The notes beneath the pieces are model-generated. The model saw only the letters and a list, made by a program, of their open reading frames with translations, was not told where the DNA came from and ran no database searches. A stretch of DNA of 64,000 bases from Aralia elata. Taxonomy: Eukaryota; Streptophyta; Magnoliopsida; Apiales; Araliaceae. This document shows, piece by piece, positions 12,901-23,996 of this stretch (the first letter of the stretch is position 1; each line of letters starts with the position of its first letter). Both the position numbers and the translations under genes were made by a program. The stretch is taken from assembly GCA_034770075.1 (NCBI GenBank), contig JAVJAP010000339.1:2002501-2066500 (forward strand), read 5' to 3'.

Positions 12901-15900
12901 CATTAAGCTTTCGACTGCGCTTGCATATGGAATGTTGGCCATCTCCTCTTCTTCTTCTTTGGTCTTAGGACACTGATCTGCAGACAATTTAGTTCCTGTT
13001 GCCATAGGGGTAACAACTGGTTTGTAGTTAATCATATTGAATTTCTTTTACACCCCTTCAATGTACTTCTTCTATCCTAACACCAACTTCTGATTCTTAC
13101 GATCCCTATGTATATACATACCCAAGATGAAATTTATTGGCCCAAGGTCCTTCATATCAAATTGTTGTGCCAACAAACCTTTCACAGACTTGATCATTTT
13201 CCTGTTATTTCTAATCAATAACATATCGTCAACATACAAGGTTAGAATAACAAAAATATCACCCAATCTTTTCACATAAACACAATGATCAGCCTGACAC
13301 CGTGTGAATCCAAGTTGTAAAGCATAAGAATCAAACTTTTGATACCACATTCTCGAAGATTGCTTAAGCCCATATAAGGACTTCTTCAATTTACATACCA
13401 GATTTTCCTTGCCTTTGATTTCAAAGCCATCTGGTTAATTCATGTAAATCTCCTCCTCCAAGTTACCATACAAGAATGTTGTTTTAACATCTAGCTACTC
13501 AACCTCTAGATCATAAACAGTTGCTGCAGATAGAACTGTCCGGATGGATGTCAACTTTGCTACTGGAGAAAAGATCTCATCATAGTTAATTCCCTCTATT
13601 TGAGAATACCCTTTTGCCACTAGCCGTGCTTTGTACTTTTCTATATTTTCATCCGCATTTGTTTTCTTCTTAAACACCCATTTGCATCCAATCGCCTTTC
13701 GATCCTTAGATAATTTAACAAGACTCTAGGTCTGATTCTTATCAAGTGACTGCATCTCCTTATTTATAGTAAGCTCCCACTGATTTGACTCCCCCGAGAC
13801 CCTCGCCTCCTTAACTGTGCATGGTCTATCACTAGTGACATGTAAGGTATGATACGCATTAAGTGAATACCTGCTTGGTCGCCTTCGAACCCGTATGGAC
13901 CTACACAATATTGGATCGACTTCTTCCTCAGCTTCCACCTCAGCATCTTCCTCAACATCTGAATCATCCTCATCTTCCTCATTATGCAAAAGAGCATACT
14001 CTGACTCAACTACTTCATCATTTGTAAAATCTATAGCCAACTATGAATTCCCAGTCTCCACCTACTTTCCTATGCTCATATCAATCTGCACATGATCAAG
14101 TTCTTCGGAAGACTTATCCACAACTAGCTCATTCGATATTTCTCTAAACACTACATCCCTGCTGTACAAAATAGTTCTAGTCTCTGGATTCCATAGCTTG
14201 TATCCCTTGACACCTTCCTTATAGCCAATAAACTTGCACTTCTCAGACTTGAAGTCAAGTTTGTTCCTTTTTTCCTTCGGCGCATACATATACGCATCAC
14301 AACCAAACACTCGAATATGAGACATACTAGGCTTTCTCCCGAAAAGTACCTCAAAAGGAGTTTGATCCTTCAATGCAGATGTAGGTGTCCGGTTCTTCAA
14401 ATAACATGCTGTAGCAACTGCCTCTACCCAGAATTCAGGCTCCAAGCCTGCTCAACTCCGCATACACCTCGCCTTCTCCATGAGTGTCCGATTTAATCTC
14501 TCAGCCACATTATTCTGTTGAGATGTCATCCGAATTGTATTCTAGCTTGCAATGCCCTGCTCAGCACAAAACTGATCAACTTGAAAATACTCTCTACCAT
14601 TATCAGTTTTAAGAACTTTTATCTTCTTGTTGAATTAATTTTCAACTAGTGCGACAACATAGACGAACTATTCTCCGCACTTTCTTCTATCTCAGAAACA
14701 AAAGAGCCACCAAACTGTTTTGTATATGTATCCAAATTACACCTAAATCACTGTTTTTTTTTTAAAATTTTTTGTTCCAATAAATCATATAAATTATTTG
14801 GGACTCATAACAAAAAAAAAAACCAAAAAAAAAAAAAAAAAAAAAATGTCGCCAGAAATGTCAATTGGCAATGTCGCTGTAGAAGGGCTCGTTCTTGAAA
14901 GTTATACCTTTTTTTCTTTTTTTTTTCTTTTTTTCTTTTTGTATGTATTCTATAATGATATTATTTGAACTTAATTTTTTACCTTGATCATTGCTCCATG
15001 CAACTCCCTATTAGAATATTTTTGTGTATATTATTTGACATTAACATATTTAACTTGTCCAGGATGGAATGGTTTGGTTTCTAAGTGCGGCTGACCAATC
15101 TCTAGCATTGATGTTGGTTGATAGTGGCTATGATGTATGGATTGGTAATAGTAGAGGTACCAGATTCGGCCGACGCCATGTGTCACTTGATCCCAATGGT
15201 CCGGTATATTTATTACTTTTTAATATGAATTTACTTTCTCCCATTCTAGTATTAATGTAATACTATCTACCTACAACGTTTTCGGATAACATTAATTCAG
15301 ATTATTGATAGTGTTAGAGCAAAATGACGTTATTAGAGTGAATTTACATTTTTAATTGTTTTAGTAACATCTAACACTTTAAGTGACATTTATTACTTTG
15401 ATAATATTTTCGTTTTTTGACAATATCAGTTGCCTTAATTAATCTACATCTCTTCTATTTCAAATTCTTGATTAATTTCTGCTAATTTCTTTATTCAGCT
15501 TTAGTATTGAAATATGAAGCTTTTTGTAATAACTTGTAGGGGAAAAAAATTAAAAAAGAAGCAAGGAAAGGAAACAGAGAAGAAAAGGAAATGAAATCCA
15601 AATAAAAATCATAGAAGTTTTTTAAATATCCCACCTCACTATTGAGTAGTTTACTGACATTAGTTTTTTAAAATAGTACTCCCTCCGTTTCAAATTATAA
15701 GATATTTTTGAAAGTTATTTAAAATATTTTCAAACTCGAAATTGAGATAATTCATTAAAAATCATGAAAAAATAAATCTTACAATGAATAGTACTTTGGA
15801 GATACTTTACAATATTCATTGTAGTATTGAAAAGAATTAAAAAAATCAATATTAATTTTGAGTTTGAAAATGTCTTTAGTTGACATTAAAAAGTCAATAA

Positions 15901-16343
15901 TGATCTTATATTTTAGAACAGAGCGAGTATATTAAATTTTGAATATGTTTTCATCTTATTTTCCTTTCACGTGTGTTTTCTAGTTCCAAATAGCGTAGGA
16001 GAACTGATATTACATCTAAAGTTTATGCAAATGAAAATGAGTTAATGAAGGTCTATGGACTCGCCCTAAATTGGCAGGAATTTTGGGACTGGTCATGGGA
16101 TGAGCAAGTAACTTATGATTTACCAGCTTCAATTGATTTCGTGGTCAATTACACTGGCCAGAAGGTTCACTATGTAGGCCATTCCTTGGTAAGGATCAAA
16201 TTACCACTAATTATATATTAAAATTCATGATTTATTGGTTTTTTGATAATGTGAACTTTTGCATTTCATTTATTTTGATAGTTCCAGATTGATCTGTGAA
16301 GTTATATTGCGATTAACCATCAGTCAAGTACATAACAATTTGT

Positions 16344-16384
<41 letters not shown>

Positions 16385-16553
16385 AAAATTTCTCCAACGG
16401 ACCGACTATGGCGACGGGTATTTTGGCTATAGCGACGGTTCATACCGTCGCCATAGCCTGTGCAGTGCTATGGCGACGGTATGAACCGTCGCCATAGCCT
16501 AAAAAACCGTCGCCATAGCCGGTCCGTTAACGGACCAGTCCGTCGGAGAAAGC

Positions 16554-16592
<39 letters not shown>

Positions 16593-18750
16593 GTAAAATG
16601 TTGCATTGTTGGGTACCCAAGGCTTCGATATCCAACACTTTGCTCTATAAATACAGCAATTTCTTGTATTTTCTTACTAGAAAAAAATATTCAAGGGGCA
16701 CGTGTGCAAAATGCTATATAAAGTACATTTTTTTCGCCATAAAATTATATATCTAAAATACACAATTTAAATTCAAAATGTTATATAAAGTCTATTTTAT
16801 CCGTAAAAATACTTAAGTAAGATCCACCCATTTTAGGTAAAAGAAAAAACTTTAATGTATGTTCTAAACTTAATTATACTATCTCCTCTACTTTTATTTT
16901 TCTTAATTTACGTAAAAATGTACTTGAGACATGTTTGGTGGGATGAAGGAGTATGTTTTTATTACTAATAATTAATGTAATACAAAATTAAGTACATTCC
17001 TCAACAACATCAAATAAATTGACCAAAAGATCTGGGCAGGGAACTACAGTAGCTATGGCCGCCTTCTCCCAAGGGATGCTAGTAGACAAGGTGAAATCGG
17101 TAGTGCTTCTATGCCCAGTCGCTTACTTGAATCATGTAACCACTGTAATTACTAAAGCTGCAGCCGATGTCTACCTTGCTGAGGTATGTTCATGTTCTCA
17201 TGTACTTACTAGAAATGAGTGTCTAATAATCTTGTAACGTTTCTTAAGGCGATTGATATTGCTTGAGTAAAAATGATGTTATTATAGTAATAAATGGTCT
17301 TTTAAGTGTTACGGGTTGTTAGACTAATTATAAAAGTATCGTCAAATGTGTATTTTTTTCTAACAATTAATGTCATTTTTTGTTCTGCCACTATAAACAA
17401 CCTTTTTTTAAGGTCACTTATAATTATGCTATTAGTAGGGGTGTAAATGAACCGAGTCGAGTCGAGTATTGATTTGCTCAGATTTGGTTCATAATTTATC
17501 TAGTTTGAAATAAGGTTTGATTGAGACTCGTTTAGCTATCGAGTCGAGCATGATCTCGAATCGAGCTTCGAGCGAATATGATCCGAGTATCAACAGAAAA
17601 TTATAATTTGAAAAAACTCGAGTATTTTATTGAATTTTAAAATTTGCTCATATTTAAATCGTTTATATTTTGAGTCGAATTTGAATCGAACTTTTAGTCG
17701 AGCGAGTACGAGTCAAGCCCGAACCGTTTGATTCATTTTATGGCCTTAGGTGTTAGAGCAATCAGTATCACTAAAATATGTGTTAAACTGTTGCTAAATG
17801 CATATTTATCTGAAAAACATAAATATTGATATGATATTATCAACCCTCTTTTTTTTAGGAATGTTAAGGTTTGCTTAGGACATGATAAGAAGAGTTTGAT
17901 TAGCACAAACTTAATTTTGGTCTAAAAACTTAATATTAACTCGATTTTTTATTTTTTGCCTTAAACAAACTTTAATATGTACACGTAAGATAAGAAAGAA
18001 TGACAGTCAAACGACACATTTATTTCTGAACAAAGGAATTATAAACGCATATTATAAATAATTTTCTCCAATATCAATGACTCTGGTTTATTCAACAGTT
18101 TGCTGTATCGCTTGGCCTAGCTGAAATCGATTTTACCATGTAAGAGCAAATAATATGAACCCTCAATTTTTGCATGTTACTTAAATCTAATTACTACTAC
18201 TATATATGAGTTTGAAACTAATTAAATTTAAAATAAAAATTTATTTATTCAATTTCTACAGAGAGCCAATACGCACTCTTCTCAAGGTCTTCTGTGGTGG
18301 TTCAGGGGTAGATTGTTTTGATTTAATTGCTCTATTTACAGGTAAATTATCTAGTTCAAAAACAGAACCTAAATTTCATTAATTAGCTTAATGTACATAA
18401 TAAAAATAAAAACATCTTTGTCTTTTTCATTGATTTTATATTAACCTTGTGATTATGATTTCCTAATACTGAAGGCAAGAACTGCTGTCTCAATTCCTCC
18501 ACCATTGAACTATTTTTGAATAATGAGCCTCAACCTACATCAGCTAAGAACTTGGTGCATTTGGCTCAAGGTAAGTTAATATTATTAGCATAACACTCCC
18601 TCTGTTCCACATTATTTACAACACTTATTTTAGTGTGTGTGGCACATGATAAAATTGTAAAGTCTGATGATGAAATATTTGAAAACAATAGTTAAGGGAC
18701 CAAACATAAAAAATAACTATAATTTGGGGACAAGAAAATAGATTAACCCC

Positions 18751-18789
<39 letters not shown>

Positions 18790-19254
18790 GTTTGTCACAT
18801 ACAAATCCGTGCAATATGATATATATAAAAAAAGAGTTGCAAATAATGTCGCTGAGGAAGTATATTTTTTAAGTCATACTTTATTAAGTAATTGATTACC
18901 AAGAGTTGCATATGAGTTGAAACTCCACATTAATTTATAGGTGTTCGAAATGGAAATGTAGCTAAATATGACTACGGGAGTGCCAAGTCCAATTTGCAAC
19001 ACTATGGTCAAGCAGATGTACCTGTTTATAATCTAGCCAATATTCCGCCAGACCTTCCAATGTTCCTATGCTATGGAGGCCAAGATGCGCTAGCAGATCA
19101 TAGGGACGTCGAGAATTTGTTTGACACTTTACAGTTGCATACCATACAAAGGCTATACGTCAAGGATTACGCTCATGAAGATTTCGTAAATGCAGTTAAT
19201 GCTAAAGATTTGGTGTATACAAAAATTATTTGGTTTTTTGAGAGTGATCCATAG
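6989..19254 (+). CDS. Secreted acid-lipase-type triacylglycerol lipase, 9 exons
   Basis: Alpha/beta-hydrolase lipase of the plant LIP1/MPL1 and animal gastric/lysosomal acid lipase family, expected to hydrolyse acyl esters of neutral lipids. Exons: 6989-7171, 8700-8819, 15063-15203, 16078-16188, 17040-17183, 18099-18139, 18262-18341, 18475-18570, 18941-19254. All introns are GT-AG, and the exons total 1230 nt (409 residues plus TAG), normal for the family. Residues 1-27 form a hydrophobic signal peptide, so secretion or vacuolar/ER-lumen targeting is inferred. Residues about 55-110 match the lipase-associated N-terminal region (DGYILRLQR, QHGVLADG). The nucleophile is Ser184 in GHSLG, split by intron 4. 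Asp354 (GGQDALAD) and His384 (YAHEDF) complete the triad. The start is the only ATG before the signal peptide. No stop or frameshift is present, so it is probably functional despite the swollen introns. Family is sure; the exact orthologue is not. Confidence 0.93.
7172..8280 (+). other. Lipase intron 1, noncoding part
   Basis: Intron 1 runs 7172-8699 (GT donor after the GAT at 7169-7171, CCCAG acceptor at 8695-8699). This part shows no domain. Short open frames at 7887-8099 (+) and 7994-8251 (-) overlap each other and look accidental. Confidence 0.7.
8281..8474. mobile_element. MITE-like element in lipase intron 1
   Basis: About 194 bp with terminal inverted repeats TAATGCTACGTTTGGAT and ATCCAAACGTAGTATTA. 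Inside are two copies of ATGAAAAAAATTGTGTTT and the inverted pair GAATGATTCATTCC / GGAATGAATCATTCC. The superfamily is unclear (PIF/Harbinger-like or hAT-like termini). Confidence 0.7.
8820..9448. other. Lipase intron 2, 5' portion, LTR-like sequence
   Basis: From about 9088 (TGTTAGAAAT) the sequence resembles a minus-strand retrotransposon LTR (CACACACAAGATTTTAAGAG), and it seems to resume after the MULE at 11217-11878. No coding sequence. The LTR reading is tentative. Confidence 0.35.
9458..11207. mobile_element. Non-autonomous Mutator-like element in lipase intron 2
   Basis: A 1750-bp element with ~250-bp terminal inverted repeats (9458-9715 and about 10945-11207, roughly 75-80% alike by eye). 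Shared tracts include TTAGACCCTCCAAG at the ends and CAAACCATAT/ATATGGTTTG further in. It is flanked on both sides by the same 9 bases, TTTAATTAA (9449-9457 and 11208-11216). Long TIRs plus a 9-bp duplication define a MULE. The interior is a pyrimidine-rich stretch (9980-10190), a GC-richer patch (10440-10550) and AT-rich DNA. There is no transposase, so it depends on one elsewhere. Confidence 0.88.
11217..11878. other. Lipase intron 2, sequence between MULE and Copia relic
   Basis: Likely continues the LTR-like sequence at 9088-9448, because the MULE target duplication joins them. The open frame at 11398-11667 (-) shows no known domain. Confidence 0.35.
11879..12245 (-). mobile_element. 3' LTR of minus-strand Copia element
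   Basis: A 367-bp LTR with TG...CA ends (TGTTAGAATTT... ...TCCCAACA). On the minus strand it follows a polypurine tract (AAGTGGGAGAA, 12246-12256) and the RNase H region. CCAGGGGGTGCTGCCCCCTTG at 12182-12202 is a strong hairpin within it. Confidence 0.85.
12246..14735 (-). pseudogene. Copia pol relic: integrase, RT, RNase H
   Basis: Broken pol on the minus strand in Copia order: integrase C-terminal half (14445-14062, upstream core to about 14700 with TDNGREYF), a charged linker (14040-13726), reverse transcriptase (13677-13495, 13389-13072, with YVDDMLL as the catalytic motif) and RNase H (13035-12697, 12648-12217, with SSTEAEY). Stops and frameshifts separate the fragments. Gag, protease and the 5' LTR are missing, the break being inside the integrase near 14735. 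It lies inside lipase intron 2, antisense to the host gene. Confidence 0.9.
14736..15062. other. End of lipase intron 2 with poly(A) tracts
   Basis: Contains T runs at 14753-14763 and 14910-14940 and a long A run at about 14820-14846, next to the truncation of the Copia relic. The exon 3 acceptor, TGTCCAG, ends at 15062. Confidence 0.6.
15677..15930. mobile_element. Stowaway-like MITE in lipase intron 3
   Basis: Starts TACTCCCTCCGTTTCAAATT and ends with the inverse-type AGAACAGAGCGAGTA, about 254 bp. It resembles the MITE at 4461-4690 in ends and in the internal motif around AAAATGTC. Intron 3 spans 15204-16077. Confidence 0.75.
16343..16593. mobile_element. Hairpin-rich element within (TA)n, lipase intron 4
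   Basis: A core at 16381-16556 lies between (TA)n on the left (16350-16380) and (TC)n(TA)n on the right (16556-16593). Ends are imperfect inverted repeats (TTTCTCCAACGGACCG and CGGACCAGTCCGTCGGAGAAA). The middle is built from GGCGACGGT and its inverse, giving two perfect or near-perfect palindromes. Noncoding. The internal repeats recall CACTA subterminal repeats, but no CACTA terminus is seen. Confidence 0.65.
17437..17752. repeat. GAGTCGAG-rich interspersed repeat, lipase intron 5
   Basis: About 315 bp, starting AGGGGTGTAAATGAACCGAG, rich in CGAGTCGAGC/GCTCGACT-like words in both orientations, and ending in GATTCATTTTATGGCCTTA, weakly inverse to the start. Sequences of this style are common as high-copy noncoding repeats in eudicots (from memory). 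The class is uncertain. Confidence 0.5.
18593..18862. mobile_element. Stowaway-like MITE with internal (TA)n, lipase intron 8
   Basis: Ends ACTCCCTCTGTTCCACATTA and the inverse-type TAATGTCGCTGAGGAAGTA, with a matching subterminal TTTACAACA / GTTGCAAA pair. A (TA)n tract at about 18757-18784 lies in the middle. Noncoding. Confidence 0.7.
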
Positions 19255-19454
19255 AAAATATTTGTTATGACACTACTCAGACTAATACATCTCTTATTGT
19301 CCATAGTAGATTAGTCGGTGGTCCAACTTTAAAATTTTTAATCCATCCGCTGCTGGAAGACATTTTTATAAAAATTTGAATTGCCCATTTCTTCTATGGA
19401 CGGCTATAGATATATTTACCCAAATAATATTATAACAAGCATTTATATGAATCA

Positions 19455-19528
<74 letters not shown>
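19255..19528 (+). other. Lipase 3' flank and AT/AC microsatellite
   Basis: Probable 3' UTR and downstream DNA. A (AT)n tract at 19458-19512 passes into (AC)n at 19513-19530, where the Mutator-like element begins. Confidence 0.6.
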
Positions 19529-19531
<3 letters not shown>

Positions 19532-19806
19532 ATTTGTCTCTAAAGCGAACTCCAAATGACGAATTAAAGACGGACTAAAAAAATAAGGACATGTGTTGCA
19601 TGATTTTAGGGTCAATGGGTCAATTGAGGAAAAAAAAAAAAAGCAACAGGGAACAACCACCCAGGCAATTTCTCTCTCTACCCAGCTGGTTAATATTCTT
19701 TCTACTTTATAGGTTTTGTAATCTTAATGGGTCAATTGAGAAAAGAAAAAAAAAGTAACGGGGAAGTCATTTCAAACACCCAAGCTTTGGCGATTTCTCT
19801 CTCTAC
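19529..19806 (+). repeat. Left TIR of the Mutator-like element
   Basis: Inverse of 23727-24001. Differences seen include one extra A in an A run, ATGTG versus ACGTG and a few point changes. The inner half repeats the motif GGGTCAATTGAG followed by a poly(A) run and CATTTCTCTCTCTAC-like ends. Confidence 0.88.
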
Positions 19807-19882
19807 TCTTCTCTCTCGAACCAAATCGACTGAGATCGCGGCCAAATCGACACTCGTAACATCTCTCTCTCTTTACACGAAG

Positions 19883-20658
19883 GTAATGCTCCATAACTAA
19901 ATAGATTTTTTAATTTAATTTTCTAGTGTAAGAAATTTAGGGTTTATTAGGAGTAGAATTTTTGTTTATAATTTCTTCGAAATTTCTCTCATAATGTTTC
20001 AGATTTATGCTCATTGTTAGTTTATGAGCTTCCTGGGTTTGCTTTTTCAAAATTGAAAAAGTAGTTTCCTGGAAATCAATTAAGATTATGTTCTAGTTTG
20101 ATTAGTTGAAATTAGTTTAGTATTATAATGGTGTAATTAATTTGTAGGCTTTAAATGCCTGGAAACATTATACAACTTTGAAACTAAACAGTGATGGACA
20201 TGGTTTATAATCTTGAATTAATACTAGATGTTATTGGGCCCATCTCTTTAATCCTGAAATCATTTCTGGACAATCAATGAATTATTTTTAAACTTGAAAA
20301 TCTTTTTGGTCTACTAATTTCCTGTCTGAATGGATGGTAGCTTTAGCATCAGTTGAATTCATCCTGATAGTGTATTTGGTGGTTTAGTTTCTAGTGTTGA
20401 CAATTTTAGAATTGTTTACCCTGGGCTAGTAGTTCATAGTTTAGAAAATGAAGCTGGACTCCGTTGAACTACGGATGAAATTGTAGATTTGTTTTTACTC
20501 TGATTCTCTTTCAAGCGTTTATTGGTACTATTCCCTTTCTTTATACTTGATGGTGTTTGTTTTAGGTAAAAATATAATAATCATAGAATTTTAGGTATAT
20601 ATTAATTTTTATTGAGGTGAACACTCATTGAAACATTGATTTTAATTTAATCGTGCAG
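19883..20658 (+). other. Probable 5' UTR intron of the MULE transposase
   Basis: A CT-rich leader ends in ACGAAG followed by the donor GTAATG (19883), and an acceptor TCGTGCAG ends at 20658, three bases before the first ATG of the transposase frame at 20662. The intron and leader have no open frame, which supports a spliced 5' UTR. Confidence 0.6.
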
Positions 20659-20661
20659 ATT

Positions 20662-23121
20662 ATGAATGATAATTTAGAGAATGAAGTACGGGGTAGTAAT
20701 GAATGTGATGATAATGTTGGAAGTGATGAAGGTAGGGAAAATTTTATTTATAATCCGCAAGTAGCCGATCATCTCAAACCTAGTGTTGGAAAAGAATTCC
20801 AAATAATAGATGAAGTTAAGGATTTCTACAATGCATATGCTAAAGAGGGGGGATTTAGTATTCGAAGTTGGGCTACTAAGAAAATCGAAGGAAGTGATGA
20901 AGTGAAAAGGAAAGAGTATGTTTGTTTTAAACAAGGTAAGGGAATAACAATTGCGGATGTTAAAACTAAAAGGCGTCAAGGATCGATAAAAGAGAGTTGT
21001 AAAGCAAAGGTAGCCGTGTTAAAAATAAATTCTGGGGCATATGTAGTCACCCAATTTATTGAGGGCCATAGCCACCCTTTGGCAACTCCATCAAAGAAGC
21101 ATTTATTAAGATCTCACCGAAGTGTTTCGAGTGCACAAAAGTGTTTGACGCAACAACTTTCCATGATAAATATACCCTCACATCAACAATTCAATTTCCT
21201 TGGAGTCCAGGCTGGAGGGTTTGAGAACATTGGGTGTACACAAAAAGATTTATATAATTATGAAAGGGATAGACGTAATGAGTTAAAAGGGCATGACGGA
21301 GAAATGTTTAGTGAATTTTGCAAATTAGAAAAGGGCAAGAATTCATCATTCACTTATGAAATTAAGGTTGATAATGAACAGAGGATAACACATTGTTTTT
21401 GGGCTGATGCTACCTCTAGAAGGGCATATAGTTTTTATGGTGATGTAGTCATCTTCGATACGACATACAACACCAATCGCTATGGGCTGATTTTTGCACC
21501 ACTGATGGGAGTTAACAAACATGGTCAAACCATAATTTTTGCTTGTGCATTCTTAAGTGATGAGACATCGAATTCATTTGTTTGGCTATTCAATCAATTT
21601 TTAGAGGCTATGCCAGGTGATGCCCCTAAAATGATCATTACTGATCAAGATCCCGCGATGTCTAAAGTAATTTTAGAAGCTCTTCCGGATACATTTCATA
21701 GATACTGTAGTTGGCATATATTGACAAAATTTTCTGAAAAACTAGACTCGATGAAGTATAATGCTCACTATAATGAATTTGCTGATTGTATTTGGAATTC
21801 GGAGTCTAGAGAAGAGTTTGATTTGACATGGACGGAGCTTGTTGGGAGGAGCGGGTTACATGACAACAAATGGTTACAAACAATGTACGAAATTCGTTCA
21901 AATTGGGTGCCTGCTTATTGTAATCATGTTTTTTCGGCTAATATGTCAAGTAGCCAATGAGCGGAAAGCTCCCACGCATTTTTCAAAAGATATGTATCTA
22001 AGAATAATTCATTAGTTGATTTCATGATTCAATTTAGTAGGGGGCTAGTACGCCAACGTCAAGAAGAGTTGTTGGCCGATCACAAAGATTTGATTGAGAA
22101 GCCTAAAGTGAAGATGAATCATGTCTTTTTGTTCCAAATGGTTAATATTTATACTCGGAAAATATTTTATAAATTCCAAGATGAGATATGGGAATGCTTG
22201 AATTACCGTTTTGAGCTTATCAAGAAGAGTGACAATCAATGTGTGTATCAAGTTCATAAGAAAAAAATGTTCACACGTAGAGTGCGAGAACTTAGTTATG
22301 ATAAATACTTGAGTTTTGCTTCATGTAGTTGCCACAGGTTTGAGAGTTTGGGGATACCGTGTCGACATGTGCTTGGTTATTTGCACAAAATGCATGATTT
22401 TGACGAATTGCCACAACAATACATCTTGAAAAGGTGGACTAAGAAGGCAAACTCTGGGATAGTAGTCGATAATGAAAGTGGCATAATGATAAATAGTGAC
22501 AAAGAATATCTAATCAAGCGGAGTGAATTAATTCAATATTCTTTGGATGTTATTGATAAAGCCCTCACAAGCCAAGAAGGAATTAATATTTATAAAGATG
22601 TTTTGGCTCATGCACTCGAATCAATCAATCTTGTTGTAGATAGTGGTAAAAGTTCACAATGTGGAATTGATGCAAGTGTAATCTCCTAGAAGATGAGTTG
22701 TAATAAATACCATATTTACAATGAACCAAATCAAGTGAGGGCAAAAGGATGTGGCAAAAGACTTAAAGGAGAGAAAGAAAGGGCATTAGTGAAGGCAAAG
22801 AACTCAAAGACTAGACGGTGTCATGGTTGTGGCAAAGTTGGACAATCACATGACAAAAGAAATTGTCCAACGGTTGCACATCGGTAAGTAATATTTACGT
22901 AATAGTAAACATTTTTTTTCTGTTTCAATCTTTAAATAATGAGTGTAATTTGGGCTTTTATGTAGAGATTCTCCCGACAATGAAGGTGCAACAACATTTT
23001 TAAGTTCAGAGGACGATAGTCATACTTCCAAAGGTTTGATCACAACTTTTATTCAATATTATGAGTTACATATCCATAGATCTAATATACATATATTTGA
23101 TTTTATTTAATTGCAGGTTAA
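20662..23121 (+). pseudogene. FAR1-type Mutator transposase, two nonsense codons
   Basis: One long frame from ATG 20662, then exons 22966-23033 and 23117-23121 (donors at 22884 and 23034), ending in an acidic tail. In order: FAR1 DNA-binding zinc-finger region (about residues 45-150, with GHSHPL), MULE transposase core (acidic residues in FDTTYNTNRYG and ITDQDPAM, the CSWHI motif, then the AESSHAFFK region that supplies the third acidic residue), SWIM zinc finger (CSCHRF...CRHVLGY, about 22320-22380) and a C-terminal CCHC-like knuckle (CHGCGKVGQSH, about 22820). The frame is cut by TGA at 21958 and TAG at 22687, both in frame and both explicable by single C-to-T changes; no frameshift is present. 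Related to the FHY3/FAR1 transcription factors, but the matching TIRs mark it as a transposon gene. Confidence 0.88.
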
Positions 23122-23726
23122 TCAACCAAGTTAGAGATGTTCATTTGTTATGATGTTGCTTGGTTGCTGCTAATTTGGAAGTTGTGTTTTATATAAGATA
23201 TTTTGCTGGAAGAAGTGTGAATATATCCTTGGTCACATCTGACGATACTTTTGTAACACTAGAACTCGATCTAGACTTCTTACTTTTATTTGTTTTGGTG
23301 TGTCCTTGGTGTTCACAATTGAAATACTGTAACAAGCCATAAATTCTTCATGAATGCACGACTAAATTGGGATTATCTTGCTGTAATGTCTAAAGCAAAA
23401 TGCAGGTTCCTGTATGGTTATGGTTGTATATTACATATTTTGTAGCTTGAATTAAGGATTGGAATTTTTTAATTTTTAATTTTATTTATTTTTTTGTAAA
23501 AACATGATTCTTGAAATTTGATTTCGTTAGCTTAATCATAGAAGTTGTCCATTTACAAAAATCATAACAATACCTTAAAGAGGGACAATTCTGATATACT
23601 AATTTACCCGCTTAGAAAAAAAGGAGGCTTAGAAAAAGAAAACATGTATGAGATTGTCTTCAAAAATTAGCTATTCAATTAAGATTACAAAACCTATAAA
23701 GTAGAAAGAAAATCAACCAGCTGGGT
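23122..23726 (+). other. 3' part of the Mutator-like element
   Basis: Noncoding. From about 23640 it carries an extra diverged copy of TIR sequence (AAAGTAGAAAGAAAATCAACC), so the right TIR is preceded by a partial duplication of itself. Confidence 0.6.
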
Positions 23727-23996
23727 AGAGAGAGAAATTGCCAAAGCTTGGGTGTTTGAAATGACTTCCCTGTTACTTTTTTTTTCTTTTCTCAATTGAC
23801 CCATTAAGATTACAAAACCTATAAAGTAGAAAGAATATTAACCAGCTGGGTAGAGAGAGAAATTGCCTGGGTGGTTGTTCCCTGTTGCTTTTTTTTTGTT
23901 TTCTCAATTGACCCATTGACCCTAAAATCATGCAACACGTGTCCTTATTTTTTAGTCCGTCTTTAATTCGTCATTTGGAGTTCGCTTTAGAGACAA

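Noticed and set aside
20653..20661. Upstream start for the MULE transposase at 20653
   Set aside because: That codon is GTG and lies in the splice acceptor TCGTGCAG. The first ATG is 20662.
20674..20979. 101-residue minus frame
   Set aside because: Shadow of the FAR1 DNA-binding region of the + strand transposase.
20662..23121. Domesticated FAR1/FRS transcription factor gene
   Set aside because: Near-identical long TIRs enclose it and it has two nonsense codons. A transposon gene is the simpler reading.
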